DNA of 64,000 bases from Liquidambar formosana (taxonomy: Eukaryota; Streptophyta; Magnoliopsida; Saxifragales; Altingiaceae), in contig JBBPBK010000059.1 in the NCBI GenBank assembly GCA_039720395.1, positions 124,001-188,000 of the forward strand. The letters run 5' to 3'. A model generated the notes under the pieces. The model was given only the letters and a program-made list of their open reading frames with translations. It did no database searches and was not told where the DNA came from. Made by a program: the position numbers and the translations under genes. Shown one piece after another: positions 22,801-33,153 of the stretch (the stretch's first letter is position 1; every line of letters begins with the position of its first letter).

Positions 22801-25635
22801 TGTAGGTCCAAGTAACCAACTACCAAAAGAAAACCAATTAAGGAGTTGAAACATGAGTTCTTAATAATCATTAAATTTTATTTGTATCCATGACGAGTGG
22901 ATCCCTGTTTCTATTTGTAGCTTCTTTGCAGGTTTCTTTCCATGAGAGGCCTTTAGTTTGATATTATTAATGGCGAGATCATTGCTGTGCTGTTTTGAAT
23001 CCGTTTTGTATGGTACAACAGATGGTTGTTTTTTATTTAGTTTATAGAATTATAATGGTAGACATTGCATGGAAGTCGTAGTTTAATCTATTTGTGAACT
23101 TCTAATGAGCTTAGGCCACTTCTCCAGTTACTAATCTTGTATGGTTTCTTATGCAGTGGTAGCAATGATCATACGACAAAATTTTGGTGCAGAAATAGGC
23201 CTGGAGATACTGCTCGTGATAAATTCAACATGGGCCAGAACCAAGGTTGTTATCATTTCGCCCGTTCAATTAATGTTATGTTTCTTGTCTCCTTTACATT
23301 TGTTAGGCGAAAGTTCAACTTGTAGGATTGCATGGACCAATTGGAGTACTCTTGTAATTAGAATGCTACTCAGTGCTAATTTTGCAAATGTGCTTGAGCA
23401 AATTTTTTGTGTCGTCTTTTCATGGGCATATTCTCTACAATTCTATGAGTTAAACTGTAAAGTATCTGAAATTTGACTTCAGAAGGAATATCTATGCTAA
23501 TCCTAATTGTTGTAATATCTACAGGTTATGGTGAGCAAAACCCTGCTTTTGCTGGTCGCATGCCCAATTTCATGGTATCTGAAGCCCCAACAACTCCAGG
23601 ACCATTTGCTCCTGGATTGACGCGAAATGAGGGAACAATTCCAGGTGTTGGAGTTGCAATGCCATTATCCATCTCATCTCTTGATACATCATCTCATGGA
23701 GAACAGAAGCAACCTCATCCAGGCTCAATGCCACTAGGGGCCCCTCCACTCCCACCTGGTCCTCATCCATCTCTTCTTGCTGCCAATCAGCAGCAAGCAT
23801 ATCAACAAAACCCTCAACAAATGCCACACCACCACCACCAGGGACTCCCACAGCAAATGGCCTCTTTGCCTCTGCCGCCTCCAAACATGCAGCAGCTGCA
23901 GCCTCCATCCCATTTACCCCTGCTTCCACATCCTCATTTAGGTCGCCCTCCACCACAGCTAGCTCCGCTTGGTATGCCTCAATCTTCAATGCCAGGATCG
24001 ATGCCCATGCCCTCAATGCCTACATCACTTACCCTGCCGATGCCTGGTCCAATGGTATTGATTTGTGTGCAGCTTTACCTCTCAATCTTTGCTATAATTT
24101 CTCTTTGGGGCTGGGGCCATCTATGGTACCGAATTTAACAATTTGTTTTCTTCCCTTAGGCTGCATTTGGTTTGTGCGAATGGAATGGGAATGGAATGAG
24201 AATGAGAATGGTCATTCCATTCCAATGTTAGTAAAGGGTGGGAAAGGAATGGATGGGATCCACCTTTTGTAATTTCATTCCCTAAAAGGTGGGAATGGCC
24301 ATTCATCTTTATTTGGGGAGGAATGGCTATTCCCTCCATGGAATCACCATTCCATTATTGGTCAACCAAACACTCCAAAATTGTTAGTAATGTAATCACC
24401 ATTACATTCTCACTCCCATTCCTTCATACCAAACGCAGCCGTAATGTAAAATGGGATAATCATCATTTCATGACTAAATCAAGTGTCTTCTAGCAAGTCA
24501 TTTGCTTAATGATGAAATAGAGGGCATCCCCCACCACATGTTGATGCTTTGAAGTGTGATTGACAACTGTGAAACATGGAATTGGAGGTGAAATTTGAGT
24601 GGGGTCGTTTCTGGCTACTGCATTTTTACACGTGTTCACTTCCCATTGTGCAGGGAATTAGTTAGCCAATTCATGAAAAAGGAAAGAATATGTTTTTGCT
24701 TCACGAAACAAGGATATTCTAGTTATTAGATCTAACGACCTTTTAATGGGGTACTGGAACTGGCCCTTGCTATTTTCCTCTTATATACTAAAATTTCGAA
24801 CATCTGCTAAATGACATATTTCTGCCTTCAGGGGATGCATGGTACAATGAATCAGATGGTTTCTCCATTGCCGCAAGGCCATTTTATGGGCATGAATCCG
24901 ATGCATTCAGGATCCTTACCGACCAGTGGTGTACCTCCAGTGGGAGGTTTTCTGAATGGGATGCCAAACATCCAGGGCCTACAGAATGCAGGGGGTCAAC
25001 AGATGTATCCGCAAGGTGGTGCATTCAATCGGGCACAAGCTGGACAGATGCCATTGATGCCAGGGCTGAATCCCTACCAGGTAAGATAGAGGCTTGTTGT
25101 TGCTGTTATTTACTGCTTGCCCTATTGCTTCAGGTATCTCATCTGTGACAGAGGGGGTCTAGTTATCTCAACCCTAGAATTTTTCAGAATTTTTGTTAGC
25201 CAGATGAATTTCATCAGTTTAGCCGTCTGACCAGCATCTATCAATAGCTAAAACTGTAATTTATCATAAGAAACTTACAAGTACCATCTAATCACATTCA
25301 TAAGTTCACAGTCAGAAGCATTTTTAATAAACACCCTTAATTCATGCGGTTCTCACATAGTTCTCTAGTCTTAGATTTCTATTGTTTTTCATTAATGCTA
25401 TGTTTTCTTTTTCTTCATTCAGACCTCCTTTTTGGGGTGGTTTAGGTCGTCTTTGGAATGATTAATTGTTCCAGCTGAAGCTTATGTTTTTTACCTTTGC
25501 ACTTGTTAATTGCAGTCTGGGAATCCAAATGCAACTGGAATGGGGACATATGCATCAAACAGTAATCTACCATCTGGTATGCCTCAACCACCACTACCAC
25601 CAGGTCCTCCACCTCATGGCCAAGCACCTCAATAG
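6241..25635 (+). CDS. FY: FY: WD40 subunit of the mRNA cleavage/polyadenylation complex (Pfs2/WDR33 type), 18 exons
   Basis: The product is the plant FY protein, a CPSF-associated WD40 scaffold for pre-mRNA 3'-end formation in the nucleus. In Arabidopsis it works with the RNA-binding protein FCA to promote flowering. Exons, each checked for GT-AG and phase: 6241-6433, 8284-8375, 12742-12810, 13065-13169, 14371-14466, 14555-14637, 14750-14821, 14896-14993, 16970-17029, 17126-17186, 17268-17355, 17524-17587, 20385-20463, 22301-22390, 23157-23245, 23525-24054, 24832-25080, 25516-25635. They sum to 2,238 nt, or 745 aa plus TAG. The N terminus is Gln/Pro-rich (about 8-60). A conserved segment ([20 protein letters not shown]) precedes seven WD repeats (about 154-440, with LW, YW, VWD, LWD, LYD, HW and FW ends). 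A Pro/Met-rich tail holds PPLPP at about 520 and 731, the motif type that binds the FCA WW domain. The start is the first ATG of a tandem pair. Introns of up to 4.4 kb hold transposons. Arabidopsis FY is about 100 residues shorter, mostly in the tail and N terminus. Confidence 0.96.
8376..12741. other. FY intron 2 (4.4 kb)
   Basis: This is the longest FY intron, running from donor GTAATA after 8375 to acceptor TGCAG at 12741. It holds a TTC microsatellite followed by a T-run (10427-10480), an A-rich run (10790-10830) and a 1.17-kb inverted-repeat element listed separately. Reading frames at 8470-8680, 8760-8990 and 9908-10170 match no family I know. They lie in low-complexity or TE-like sequence, and I do not call them genes. 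Confidence 0.85.
11369..12541. mobile_element. Non-autonomous PIF/Harbinger-like element with ~95-bp inverted repeats, TTA target duplication
   Basis: The left end GGGCCTATTTGGGCGTCC and the complement of the right end GGGCCTGTTTGGGTGTCC start inverted repeats that continue for about 95 bases, including GGAGGCACAAATCCATCGCC against GAAGGCACAAATCCATCACC. Both flanks are TTA (11366-11368 and 12542-12544), the 3-bp duplication typical of PIF/Harbinger elements. The core (11500-12350) is less AT-rich than the intron around it and shows broken reading frames with no recognisable transposase. It could be captured host sequence or a decayed transposase. Confidence 0.85.
14994..16969. other. FY intron 8 (2.0 kb)
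   Basis: This intron separates the third and fourth WD-repeat segments, from donor GGTAATG after 14993 to acceptor GGCAG at 16969. Apart from the Mutator-type MITE at 15765-16286 it holds AT-rich sequence and an ATT/GTT microsatellite near 16766-16802. No further gene is seen. Confidence 0.85.
15765..16286. mobile_element. Mutator-type MITE, 522 bp, perfect 9-bp target duplication
   Basis: Terminal inverted repeats of about 90 bases start GGGTAAAATGCAGAAAACTA and, from the other end, GGATAAAATGCATAACACTA. The shared inner part includes AAGTTTAAAAGGGGTCAATT. The 9 bases TTATTTTAA flank both sides exactly (15756-15764 and 16287-16295), as expected for Mutator-type insertion. There is no transposase. 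The element sits wholly inside FY intron 8 and is removed by splicing. Confidence 0.92.
18640..19025. repeat. Diverged tandem duplication, about 190-bp period
   Basis: CCAAGCCAAGCTGAC occurs at about 18648 and again at about 18839. Each is followed by the same series of words: AGATTAGTTGAAATGAATCT or AGATTGGCTGAAGTGAATCT, then AAATATGATATA, then TTTGTGTAAAAGAAG or TTTGTGTGAAAGAAG. Two copies are present inside FY intron 12. No coding signal is seen. Confidence 0.7.
19319..19577. mobile_element. Stowaway-type (Tc1/mariner) MITE, 259 bp
   Basis: The left end TTCCCTCCGTTCCTATTTTA and the right end AGGAACTGAGGGAG are the familiar Stowaway termini. TA flanks both sides (19317-19318 and 19578-19579). 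Inner complementary words include TTGTCCCATTC and GGGGACAG. The element lies in FY intron 12. Confidence 0.85.
20464..22300. other. FY intron 13 (1.8 kb) with a local tandem duplication
   Basis: AGTTACAAAGAAGAGTG-type sequence near 20827 recurs near 20960. Both copies are followed by ATATTCTAA, CAGTTAGAATAGAT and TGATTAGTTAC in the same order, a tandem duplication with a period of about 130 bp. The rest is AT-rich with no gene. Confidence 0.7.
22426..22452 (+). repeat. 27-bp copy of FY exon 14 sequence inside intron 14
   Basis: The 27 bases at 22347-22373, which encode the VWDLAWHPI segment of WD repeat 7, recur exactly at 22426-22452, 36 bases after the exon 14 donor. Looser similarity extends to about 44 bases. 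The copy has no splice sites of its own and is presumed intronic. Confidence 0.85.
24159..24440. mobile_element. Tourist/Harbinger-like MITE in FY intron 16, 282 bp
   Basis: Termini GGCTGCATTTGGTTTG and, from the right, GGCTGCGTTTGGTATG are inverted repeats followed by GGAATGGGAATG-type sequence. The flanks are TTA (24156-24158) and GTA (24441-24443), an imperfect 3-bp duplication. The partial FY copy at 33,154-34,510 lacks the element at the matching place (about 33,473), which confirms its borders by a paralogous empty site. Confidence 0.88.
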
Positions 25636-25830
25636 TAACATGTAAGAGTCTTTATTGCATCATAGCAGCGCTGTTGGCTGGAACAAAGGGAAAGCAGAAT
25701 TCTCTCTCATGAACAGATTTTACCATTGTTTGTCCTTGTGGATTTGAAATTTTCTTTTGTTTTGCGTTTCCTAAACTGTTTTGCTTAGCAAATGATTAAA
25801 TTTTATTTACAAAAAGGAAAAAAAAAAAGT
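25636..25830 (+). other. FY 3' untranslated region
   Basis: This stretch follows the TAG at 25633-25635. It is T-rich (TTGTTTGTCCTTGTGG, TTTTCTTTTGTTTTGCG) and contains AAATTTTATTTAC near 25798, then an A-run. Plant poly(A) signals are loose and no exact AATAAA is seen, so the cleavage site is approximate. Confidence 0.5.
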
Positions 25831-26413
25831 AGAGATAAAAAAACTGATTCGGTATTTAATGAGGTGGTGTTTACCGATGAGCATATCGCTATATATTTGA
25901 TTGTCTGCAAATGTTTTTTGCCATTAGTATTCATATTAACGACACTGTTCATAAGTTAGGATCAAAAGAATCTCAATTATCTGTAGCTTCTCACCCACTC
26001 CTTAGGCAATGAAGCCAGTCACCTTCCCTAATGGAAAGTACATGGTGGCTATACCATCCAGGCCAAGAATAACAAGCCACTAACCGATGTATGAACAATA
26101 AATTTGGATTGGGGGTGGCTATTGTCACCCCACAAAATCCTCTTCACTCCCCTCTACTTTATTCCCAACTTAAAATTTATGAAATTTTAAAATTTTTCTA
26201 GAGCCAACCCCAGTACTCCGGGAATTCCCTCATTCCCATTTAGGAGTTTTGCGTGTTGGGGGTGGGAGGAGATCGATAGTAAATAGGAAAGTTAAATATG
26301 CCTTTAATAGTAAAAGTGCACTTGGGTAAATGGTAATAACATTTTATTTTAAATGGTGGGGGTTGGAGCGTGTTTGAAGGGGGTGCAGTAGGCCTCGATT
26401 TGGATTCTGGGAA

Positions 26414-26822
26414 GAGGGAGGTTATTGCCACCACATAAAATACTCTAAGCCTCTCATTAGTTTACTCTTTTTAGGATTTTATAAAAAATATAAAAGGTTT
26501 TATGAAAACAAGTCATGTTGTCAACTAGAAAACATTATTCTGAATAACTTTGTAATAGAAAGTTTTTTCAAAATTTGTCATTTAAGTGGATTTTTTGGTA
26601 ATTTATAATCTCTATTACATTTTCCATGAAAAATTGTCAAAAAGTCTACTTGAATGATAGATTTTGAAAAAATTTTCTTCTACAAAGTTGTCCGGAATGA
26701 TGTTTTCTATTAGGTTATGTGATTAGTTTTTGTAAAAACTTTTTATATTTTCAAAAAACCTTAAAAAATATAAACTAAGTGGGAGGTTTAAAGTATTTTA
26801 TGTGGTGGCAATGGCTTGATCT
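26414..26822. mobile_element. Foldback MITE, family copy 1, 409 bp
   Basis: The element is almost entirely an inverted repeat: TTATTGCCACCACATAAAATAC on the left mirrors GTATTTTATGTGGTGGCAATGG on the right. The similarity runs on through AAGGTTTTATGAAAACA-type words to a centre near 26,620. The 9 bases TTCTGGGAA flank it (26405-26413 and 26823-26831), which suggests Mutator-type insertion. Related copies lie at about 40,890-41,310 and 49,130-49,520. Confidence 0.8.
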
Positions 26823-27409
26823 TTCTGGGAATTATGCGGAAATCGAAGAACGAGTGAAAATATTATGGAAAAATGTCATCTAAGAAGTATCTTTTTTTAT
26901 TCACAATAAGTTTTGAATTTTCATGTAAGATTTAAGAATTTTCTTCTTGCAATTTCCAACAAGAAAAGGAAAATAAATTGGATCGTTCTAAGCATTTGGG
27001 AAAATCCTTGTTGATGTTTCATATGCTGCGGGAGCGGGCTTCTCTAAAGATTCCTTTCCTACCATTAGGGCCCCATTGGAATACAGAATTAGAATTCGAG
27101 TAAGGAATATCGAAAGATTGCTTTCGCCATTGATTCAATGGGTTTTAATGGTCAAGAACAGTTACACTTAAATTTGAAATGTGGAGTCAAAAGGGGTGGG
27201 CAGAATCTATTTTTACTTAAATGTAATCTTGCGGTACATTTCCTCCCCTTTTTTTTATTTTTTATTTTTATCACCAACAAAAAGATTACTCCCCTTTTAT
27301 TGGATCACCAACAAAAAGATACTTCATTAATGAAGCAAAAAGATTGCAAAAGAATGAGGTTAAGGTGTCCTCACTTGAAAACGTGAAAGCACCTCCAATT
27401 AAAAAAAAA

Positions 27410-27748
27410 GGTAAATGGTGAACAATGGGGGTCAGCAAGTAACCCCCTTATATTTTAATTTTATCAATGTGTCCTTCTTATGTTTTAATTTTTGTCAATG
27501 TGTTCCACCGTCACTTGTCGTTGATGAAATTTGACCAAAATTAGTCATGTTGCCTAAAATGCCCTTAACCAAAGGGTGTATGTGATGGGGAGGGTATAAG
27601 ACATATCAATCTTTTCACGTTTATTGTTAATGGTGTTAAACCAATTAAATCTTCAGTTGAACTAAGAGATACATTGATAATATTAAAATATAAGAGGGAG
27701 GGGTTATTCGTTGACCCCCATACTTCAGGGGTTTTCTACAATTTACCC
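27410..27748. mobile_element. MITE with GGTAAAT-type inverted repeats (Mutator-like), 339 bp
   Basis: The left arm GGTAAATGGTGAACAATGGG and the complement of the right end GGGTAAATTGTAGAAAACCCC begin inverted repeats. These share GGGGGTCAACGAATAACCCC-type and TTATATTTTAAT-type words and a TATCAATGT step. The flanks are TTAAAAAAA-like on both sides, consistent with a 9-bp duplication blurred by A-runs. No coding capacity. Confidence 0.75.
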
Positions 27749-28034
27749 TTAAAAAAAAGAAGATGGTTTACATTTTCTTTATCCCTCTTACACATTATGC
27801 ACCCTTGCGGAGAAAAGCAAGAAAATACTCTTGAAACATTTTCTTCATCCCTCTTGCAGCGATGAACCTTTCAAGAACTCAGTAGTCCAAAAGCACCCTA
27901 GTGGCACTCTCTCCTTGGATTGCGTAATCCGATGCCCTAACATACTAACAGAGTAATTTGGAAGTAGATTTTCTAACCGAGTTGATTTCATATGGGATTT
28001 CCCTCTTTGATCATTTCAAAACTTCAGGCAAGAT

Positions 28035-28745
28035 GACAAACCCATCTCTGTCTTCCTCCAACAAACTTCAGGCTCTCTTGGTATTGAGGCTATTCTACAT
28101 CCTGATTGCCTCTTACTTTCACAACATCAGTATGTCAAGTCTCTTCTTCAAAAATCCAGAATGGCCACATCCAAACCAATTCACACAGATATACAAGTCT
28201 TAATACTTTCCAAAAAAATGGTGGAACTCTATTGTCCAATCCTACTCATTATAGACAGGTTGTTGATTCTCTCCAGTACTCAACTTTAACTTGACCAAAT
28301 ATTATGTTCTCAGTCAATAAGGTTTGCCAATTTATACATCAACCAACGAAAGATCATCGGACTACTGTCAAACACATTTTGTATTACCTCCAATACGATC
28401 GAGACTATGGCCTCCTGCTCTCCAAACGAAGCTCCAATGACCTTCATGTGTTCTTTGATTCTGATTTAGCGGGGTGTCCAGATGATAGACGCTCCACCAG
28501 TAGCTATACGATTTATCATGGTTCCAATCAACTTATTTCTTGGTCCTCCAGGAAAAAACAGACTATCTCTCATTCCTCCATGGAATCTGAATACAAGACC
28601 ATTGCAAATGCGACAGCTGATGTTACATAGTTCTAGTCCTTATTGTTTGAACTTGGGTTGCTTCTTTCCAAATCTCGGACCCTGCGGTGTGACAATCTGT
28701 GATCCTGTGATCCTGTGTTTCTCATTTGAGAATCAAACCTAAATC
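28035..28745 (+). pseudogene. Ty1/copia pol remnant: end of reverse transcriptase and RNase H
   Basis: A frame from about 28,050 reads LGIEAILHPDCLLLSQHQYV followed by SLLQKSRMATSKPIHTD, the reverse-transcriptase C-terminal segment of copia elements. After frameshifts the frame at 28304-28630 continues with SVNKVCQFIHQPTKDH, ILYYLQ, DYGLLL, FDSDLAG, DRRSTS and ESEYK, the RNase H landmarks in normal order. A stop follows ATADVT, and another frame continues with SLLFELGLLLS and LRCDN. Several frame breaks and the loss of gag, protease and integrase show it is dead. It belongs to a cytoplasmic retrotransposon replication enzyme that no longer works. Confidence 0.9.
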
Positions 28746-31730
28746 TTTTGTTTTCTTCTCACCGGAAAATTTTCTCGTGTGTTTAGCGCATCATTTTTTA
28801 TGCTTATTTGTTTGACGTGTTGACCTTACACTTTGCAAGAGGGTTCCATGTATCTTCTAAAGAATTTAAATTAATTTATATGAATATGATCTCTTGTTTA
28901 TTATGATTGCTCAGTGCATGTGTTTTATTTCTTCCTTAAATTTGACGTGGGTTCTTAAAAATATAATTTTTATGAGATGTACTGAATTTTATACATGTCA
29001 ATAATATGATTTTTCATGTATTTTAAATTCACACGAGTTCTGTAGTAAAACACATTTATTAGTCACTTGTGACTTAGTTCCATTGGTTGGAGGAAATAAA
29101 TTAGTGCCTAAACAATTATGGAATTTATTGGGCTAGCTTATTATGATTCTTTGTTATATTTTAGGTAATTTAGTTTCCATATTATCTATTTATTGATTTG
29201 GTACATATTTTGATCGTTTCTCATTTTAATTCAAAATTGTTATATATATGCTTGAAACAATTTATTGGTGATCCTTATAGAGAATTATCATGTCAACCTA
29301 TATAAATTTATATTTTAATTAGTAGTCTCCTATAGGGAAGGTATGACTATTAATATTATATATTGCATCATGATATATTGTGAGACTTGTGCTAATACTA
29401 ATATGAGTATATTGGAATGCCAAAGTAGATGAAAAATCTCTTCAACTATTAGTGGAGGACTCATTAGTGTTATGTTCAACATGATTATGTTGAGTTTGTG
29501 CTACTTTTGCTATCATGATGTAATGTTGCGTTTGATTGTGTTTAAGTTCGATATATGACCTAAAAACTTTGTCATTCATGGTGACACGGTTGGAACGGGC
29601 AATGAAGTGGAATATGCATGTATGAAATAGATTTCAATATATGGTCTAAAGGCATTGAGAATGATAGGACATTATGTGTAGGAAACTTGCCTTGATTTTG
29701 TGATAAAGTCGTTTTGTTGTTTGGTTCATTATTTCGACCTAAAGGAAGGATTGTAAATTGCAAATAATTTAGAATTTGGTCCACATTGAAGATCAAATTT
29801 TTGTGGATGTTATTGCAATTACATATGCTTAATATCATATTTTTATCCACGTCCATTTGGGATATTTAATTTGCTCCCATTCTTTTATAATTTATTTCAA
29901 ATATGCCATATTAATAGCAAAACAATTCTGATTCTATAACTGTTAACAGATTGGTTATTTTAAGATTAAGGCTATAGAAGAATTTCAAATTTTAAAATTG
30001 ACATTTTGTTTTATATTTTATGATTATAGATATAATATTTTAGAATAGGGTTAGGATCCATGGACTCATAAAGCAAGATTGGATCTTTTATCTTGAAACT
30101 CACAAGCACAATATTTTTGTGGCCTTATATAATTTTTTTTTTTTTTTTTTTTTTTTTTTGCATTTTTGGAATAGTCTAGTATTGTTTGATGGTTTCATTC
30201 TTGGAATGTTCGTTGATGAAATTATTTATTCTATTTAAAAAATCACCACATAATTTTTGAAGAACACTATTTGATTATAACCTCATGTTTATAGTTATTT
30301 GCTAATAAATTCTTTTTACCTGAGGTTTTAAGTATCTTTAAAGTTTATAACTTTTGAGATAAAGAAAAATCCAATCTTTTAGTAATACTACACTATTAGT
30401 TTATTTTGCAATATTTTGTATTTTCCTCAATTCACAAATTTAATCACCATTTATGAATATCAATTTATTTTTTTACCTTTTCAAATAAATTAATTTGGCT
30501 TAAATTTAATGGTAATTTTGTGATAATGCTGATTTTGCTTTATGTGTTGATCCCTTATTTGCATGCTTAAATCTTGCTCGTTATTTATAAACATTCTTTC
30601 ACCTTATGAATGCTTTTCTGAATAGGAGTTTTGCAAGAGATTATTTCATATTTAAATATACGATCAATTTTGTGACATTTGTTCTGCAATCCATAATCAA
30701 TTTAGAATAGCTTTTTTCTGTGCACATTTATATGCTATTCAATTAGTTTGTGGATTAATGTGCGTTTTGATTTAAATTTTATTTGCACATTATGTTAACA
30801 AATACTTAATTGTGTTTGGTAAATTTTTATTTATTTATTTATATATATATTTTTTTCAGTTGGTGGAAACAAGCAAGATTATAATTCTTCTTATAAATTA
30901 TTTGATAATTATTATTTTGTGTTAGTGAAGTTTTATTTAAAATTATATTTGCTTCTCATCATAAGTTTATGTTATACCACTATTAACTTGATTAGTGGGA
31001 GTTTATTTCCACCTTGGTTTATTTGGATTCATTTTTTTTTCTCTCAAATAAAAAGGTTGGTTAATTCCTTAGAGTTCTTATTTGATTATATGTGAGATTT
31101 GATTTTGTATGCTTACTTTTGTTGACTTAGAACTTTTAAATTAACTTGGCAATTCGATCTAGATGACTAGAAATCATTTAAAGTGTCCTCATTTAGATTT
31201 TGTTTGCACATTCGTTATGATGTGTCCTAATCATATTTTGGACCTACATGACATGTGTTTTTGTTTTTTGTGCACATGAAGTTTCAATGACCGCTCATAG
31301 GTAATGTTTGTTTGTATTATCACTATAATTTGTTACATATCTTGTCCCATTAGACACATATCTCCACATTATGTTACTTATACATGATGGTCTCGTGGAT
31401 ACTTTGACCATGGTAATATGCCAGTTTTACGTAATGCATACAACCTTCTTAATTGGGTGTCTATTGAAATCATTGTATATATATATATATATATATAACG
31501 TAATGCATACAACCTTCTTAATTGGGTGTCTATTGAAATCATTGTGTATATCTATATATATATATATATATATTTGTAAAAGTTTTATAAACTCTTATAT
31601 TACTAAATGTTTGGATAATTTAAATAAGATTATAATAAGTTTTTCAAATTAATGAGTGGCCACTCGACCTCAAAATTTGTTATTAACTTAGACTTCATTT
31701 TCAAAATTTCAAAATCTTACGCTATGGTTC
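28746..31730. other. AT-rich non-coding stretch, possible interior of a non-autonomous LTR element
   Basis: No gene is seen over 3 kb. It contains a run of about 32 T residues (30130-30160). It ends at an AAGTGGGAGAA polypurine tract just before the LTR at 31742, so it may be the interior of a large non-coding LTR element. It is too long to be the normal RNase H-to-LTR gap of the copia remnant upstream. Confidence 0.4.
31431..31546. repeat. Tandem duplication, about 64-bp period, with TA microsatellites
   Basis: A stretch starting GTAATGCATACAACCTTCTT at about 31,432 is repeated from about 31,499. The two copies are almost identical for about 48 bases, and each ends in a TATATA run. The spacing suggests slippage or unequal exchange at the TA repeats. 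Confidence 0.85.
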
Positions 31731-31741
31731 AAGTGGGAGAA

Positions 31742-32259
31742 TGTAAGAATTTTTGGACTATATAGCTCATATTTTATTTTGTTAAAATTATGAATTAATT
31801 GTGATGATCTTTTAAAAGTGGTACCTATAGATCAAGCAGTCTTTGTCAATTACATTGGATATGTTTTAATTGTTTAATCGAATATAATTTAGTAATATTA
31901 GTAGAGTTCTAATGAGTGTGGGGATTTGATTTATCTGTATTAACTTATAGGACTTATGATAGGTTGAGTTCTAGTTGGATTTGGAAACTTAAGGTTAGTG
32001 GTCGTCATCTAGCTACTTGTATATTTTACTGTGTTATGAAATTCTATCAACCATAAGCTTGGAAGATTAGTTGTACACTACGGCCGTTAGGGTTTTTAGT
32101 TCTCGTAGGTAGAAGCATCTCTATAATGGCTACGCTTCCGCCTCCTCATAGTATGTATTGATTATTTTATTCATTTATGATTTACCATGCCATATAGATC
32201 CGATCCATCTCGCTTTTGCTTCCATTTAGTTTCTATGCTATTTGTTTAAATTTCTAACA
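31742..32259 (+). mobile_element. LTR in + orientation with preceding polypurine tract
   Basis: AAGTGGGAGAA at 31731-31741 is a typical copia polypurine tract and is followed at once by TGTAAGA, the likely 5' end of a 3' LTR. The 3' end TCTAACA at 32253-32259 gives TG...CA termini. Length is about 518 bp. A diverged inverted copy starts three bases further on. Confidence 0.75.
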
Positions 32260-32262
32260 TCA

Positions 32263-32748
32263 TGTAAGATAAATTAAATAAATAAGATATCAACTACATA
32301 GAAGCGAAAACGGGATAGAAAGGATCTATATGGCATCGTAGGTCACAAATAAATAACTAACAAAACATACCAATAGGAGTTGGAAGTGTAACCATTATAG
32401 TGATGCTTTTGCCTGTGAGAATAGAAAATCCTAACAGCCCATGGTGCTACACTCAACCTTCCTAACTTCTAGGTGATGGGATTCCTTAACACACAATGAA
32501 ATATATAATTGGTCAGGTGACAACCACGACCCCTAAGTTTTTAAATCAACTTATCATAAGTCCTATGAGTTAAGACACATAAAATCAAATCCCTATACTC
32601 ATTAAACCTCACTAATATTACTAAATTATATTCAATCAAACAGTTAAAACATATTTACCATCATTGACAAAAACCACTTGATCTATGTGTCCCACTTTTA
32701 CAAGACACAATTAATTTAGAATTTTATCAAAATAAAATATAAACTACA
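32263..32748 (-). mobile_element. Second LTR of the same family, inverted
   Basis: The reverse complement of this stretch follows the upstream LTR through matching words: ATTTTATTTTG, GATTGAATATAATTTAGTAATAT-like sequence, ACTCATAGGACTTATGAT, GCCATATAGATCC and CGCTTCTATGTAG. On the + strand it begins TGTAAGAT at 32263 and ends near AACTACA (32748). A spacer of only three bases separates it from the first LTR. Base differences are frequent, so the two are family members and not a fresh palindrome. Confidence 0.8.
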
Positions 32749-32754
32749 GAATAC

Positions 32755-33150
32755 AAAATGGTACTAGCGATTTGTTTACTACTTTAGCTAGTAAAATGAC
32801 ATTTAACAAAAAATAAAAATAAAAATAAATAAATAGTTAGCTAGCTATGCAAGTGAGTACTCCTACTCCAAGGGTATTAGTTATTTTTTAGCTATTTCAA
32901 ATTTTTTATTAATAAAATTTATTTTTTTAATTATCTGGTGAGAGAAAATGATACAAAAAGAGAGGGAAATTGTCATTTTTTAACTATAAATAATTTAGCT
33001 AGTAAAGATTCGTTAACTAAATATAACTAGTCAAAATGATAATAGCTAAAATAGCTAGCCATTTAACTAGCCCATTGAAGATAGAAAAATATATTTTGAC
33101 TAATTAAAAAAGTCAAAGGGGTTAGACAGCTAATCCCTTGGAGATGCTCT
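32755..33150. other. AT-rich MITE-like stretch bordering the FY copy
   Basis: The stretch holds many AGCTAG-type words in both directions (for example TTTAGCTAGTAAAATGAC and CTAGCCATTTAACTAGCC). It ends in CCCTTGGAGATGCTCTTA, a sequence often seen at MITE termini. No exact borders or target duplication could be set. Confidence 0.4.
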
Positions 33151-33153
33151 TAT

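Noticed and set aside
23570..24016. 148-codon open frame on the minus strand opposite FY exon 16
   Set aside because: It mirrors the proline- and methionine-rich coding strand. Low-complexity codons leave the opposite strand open, and there is no family match or start context.
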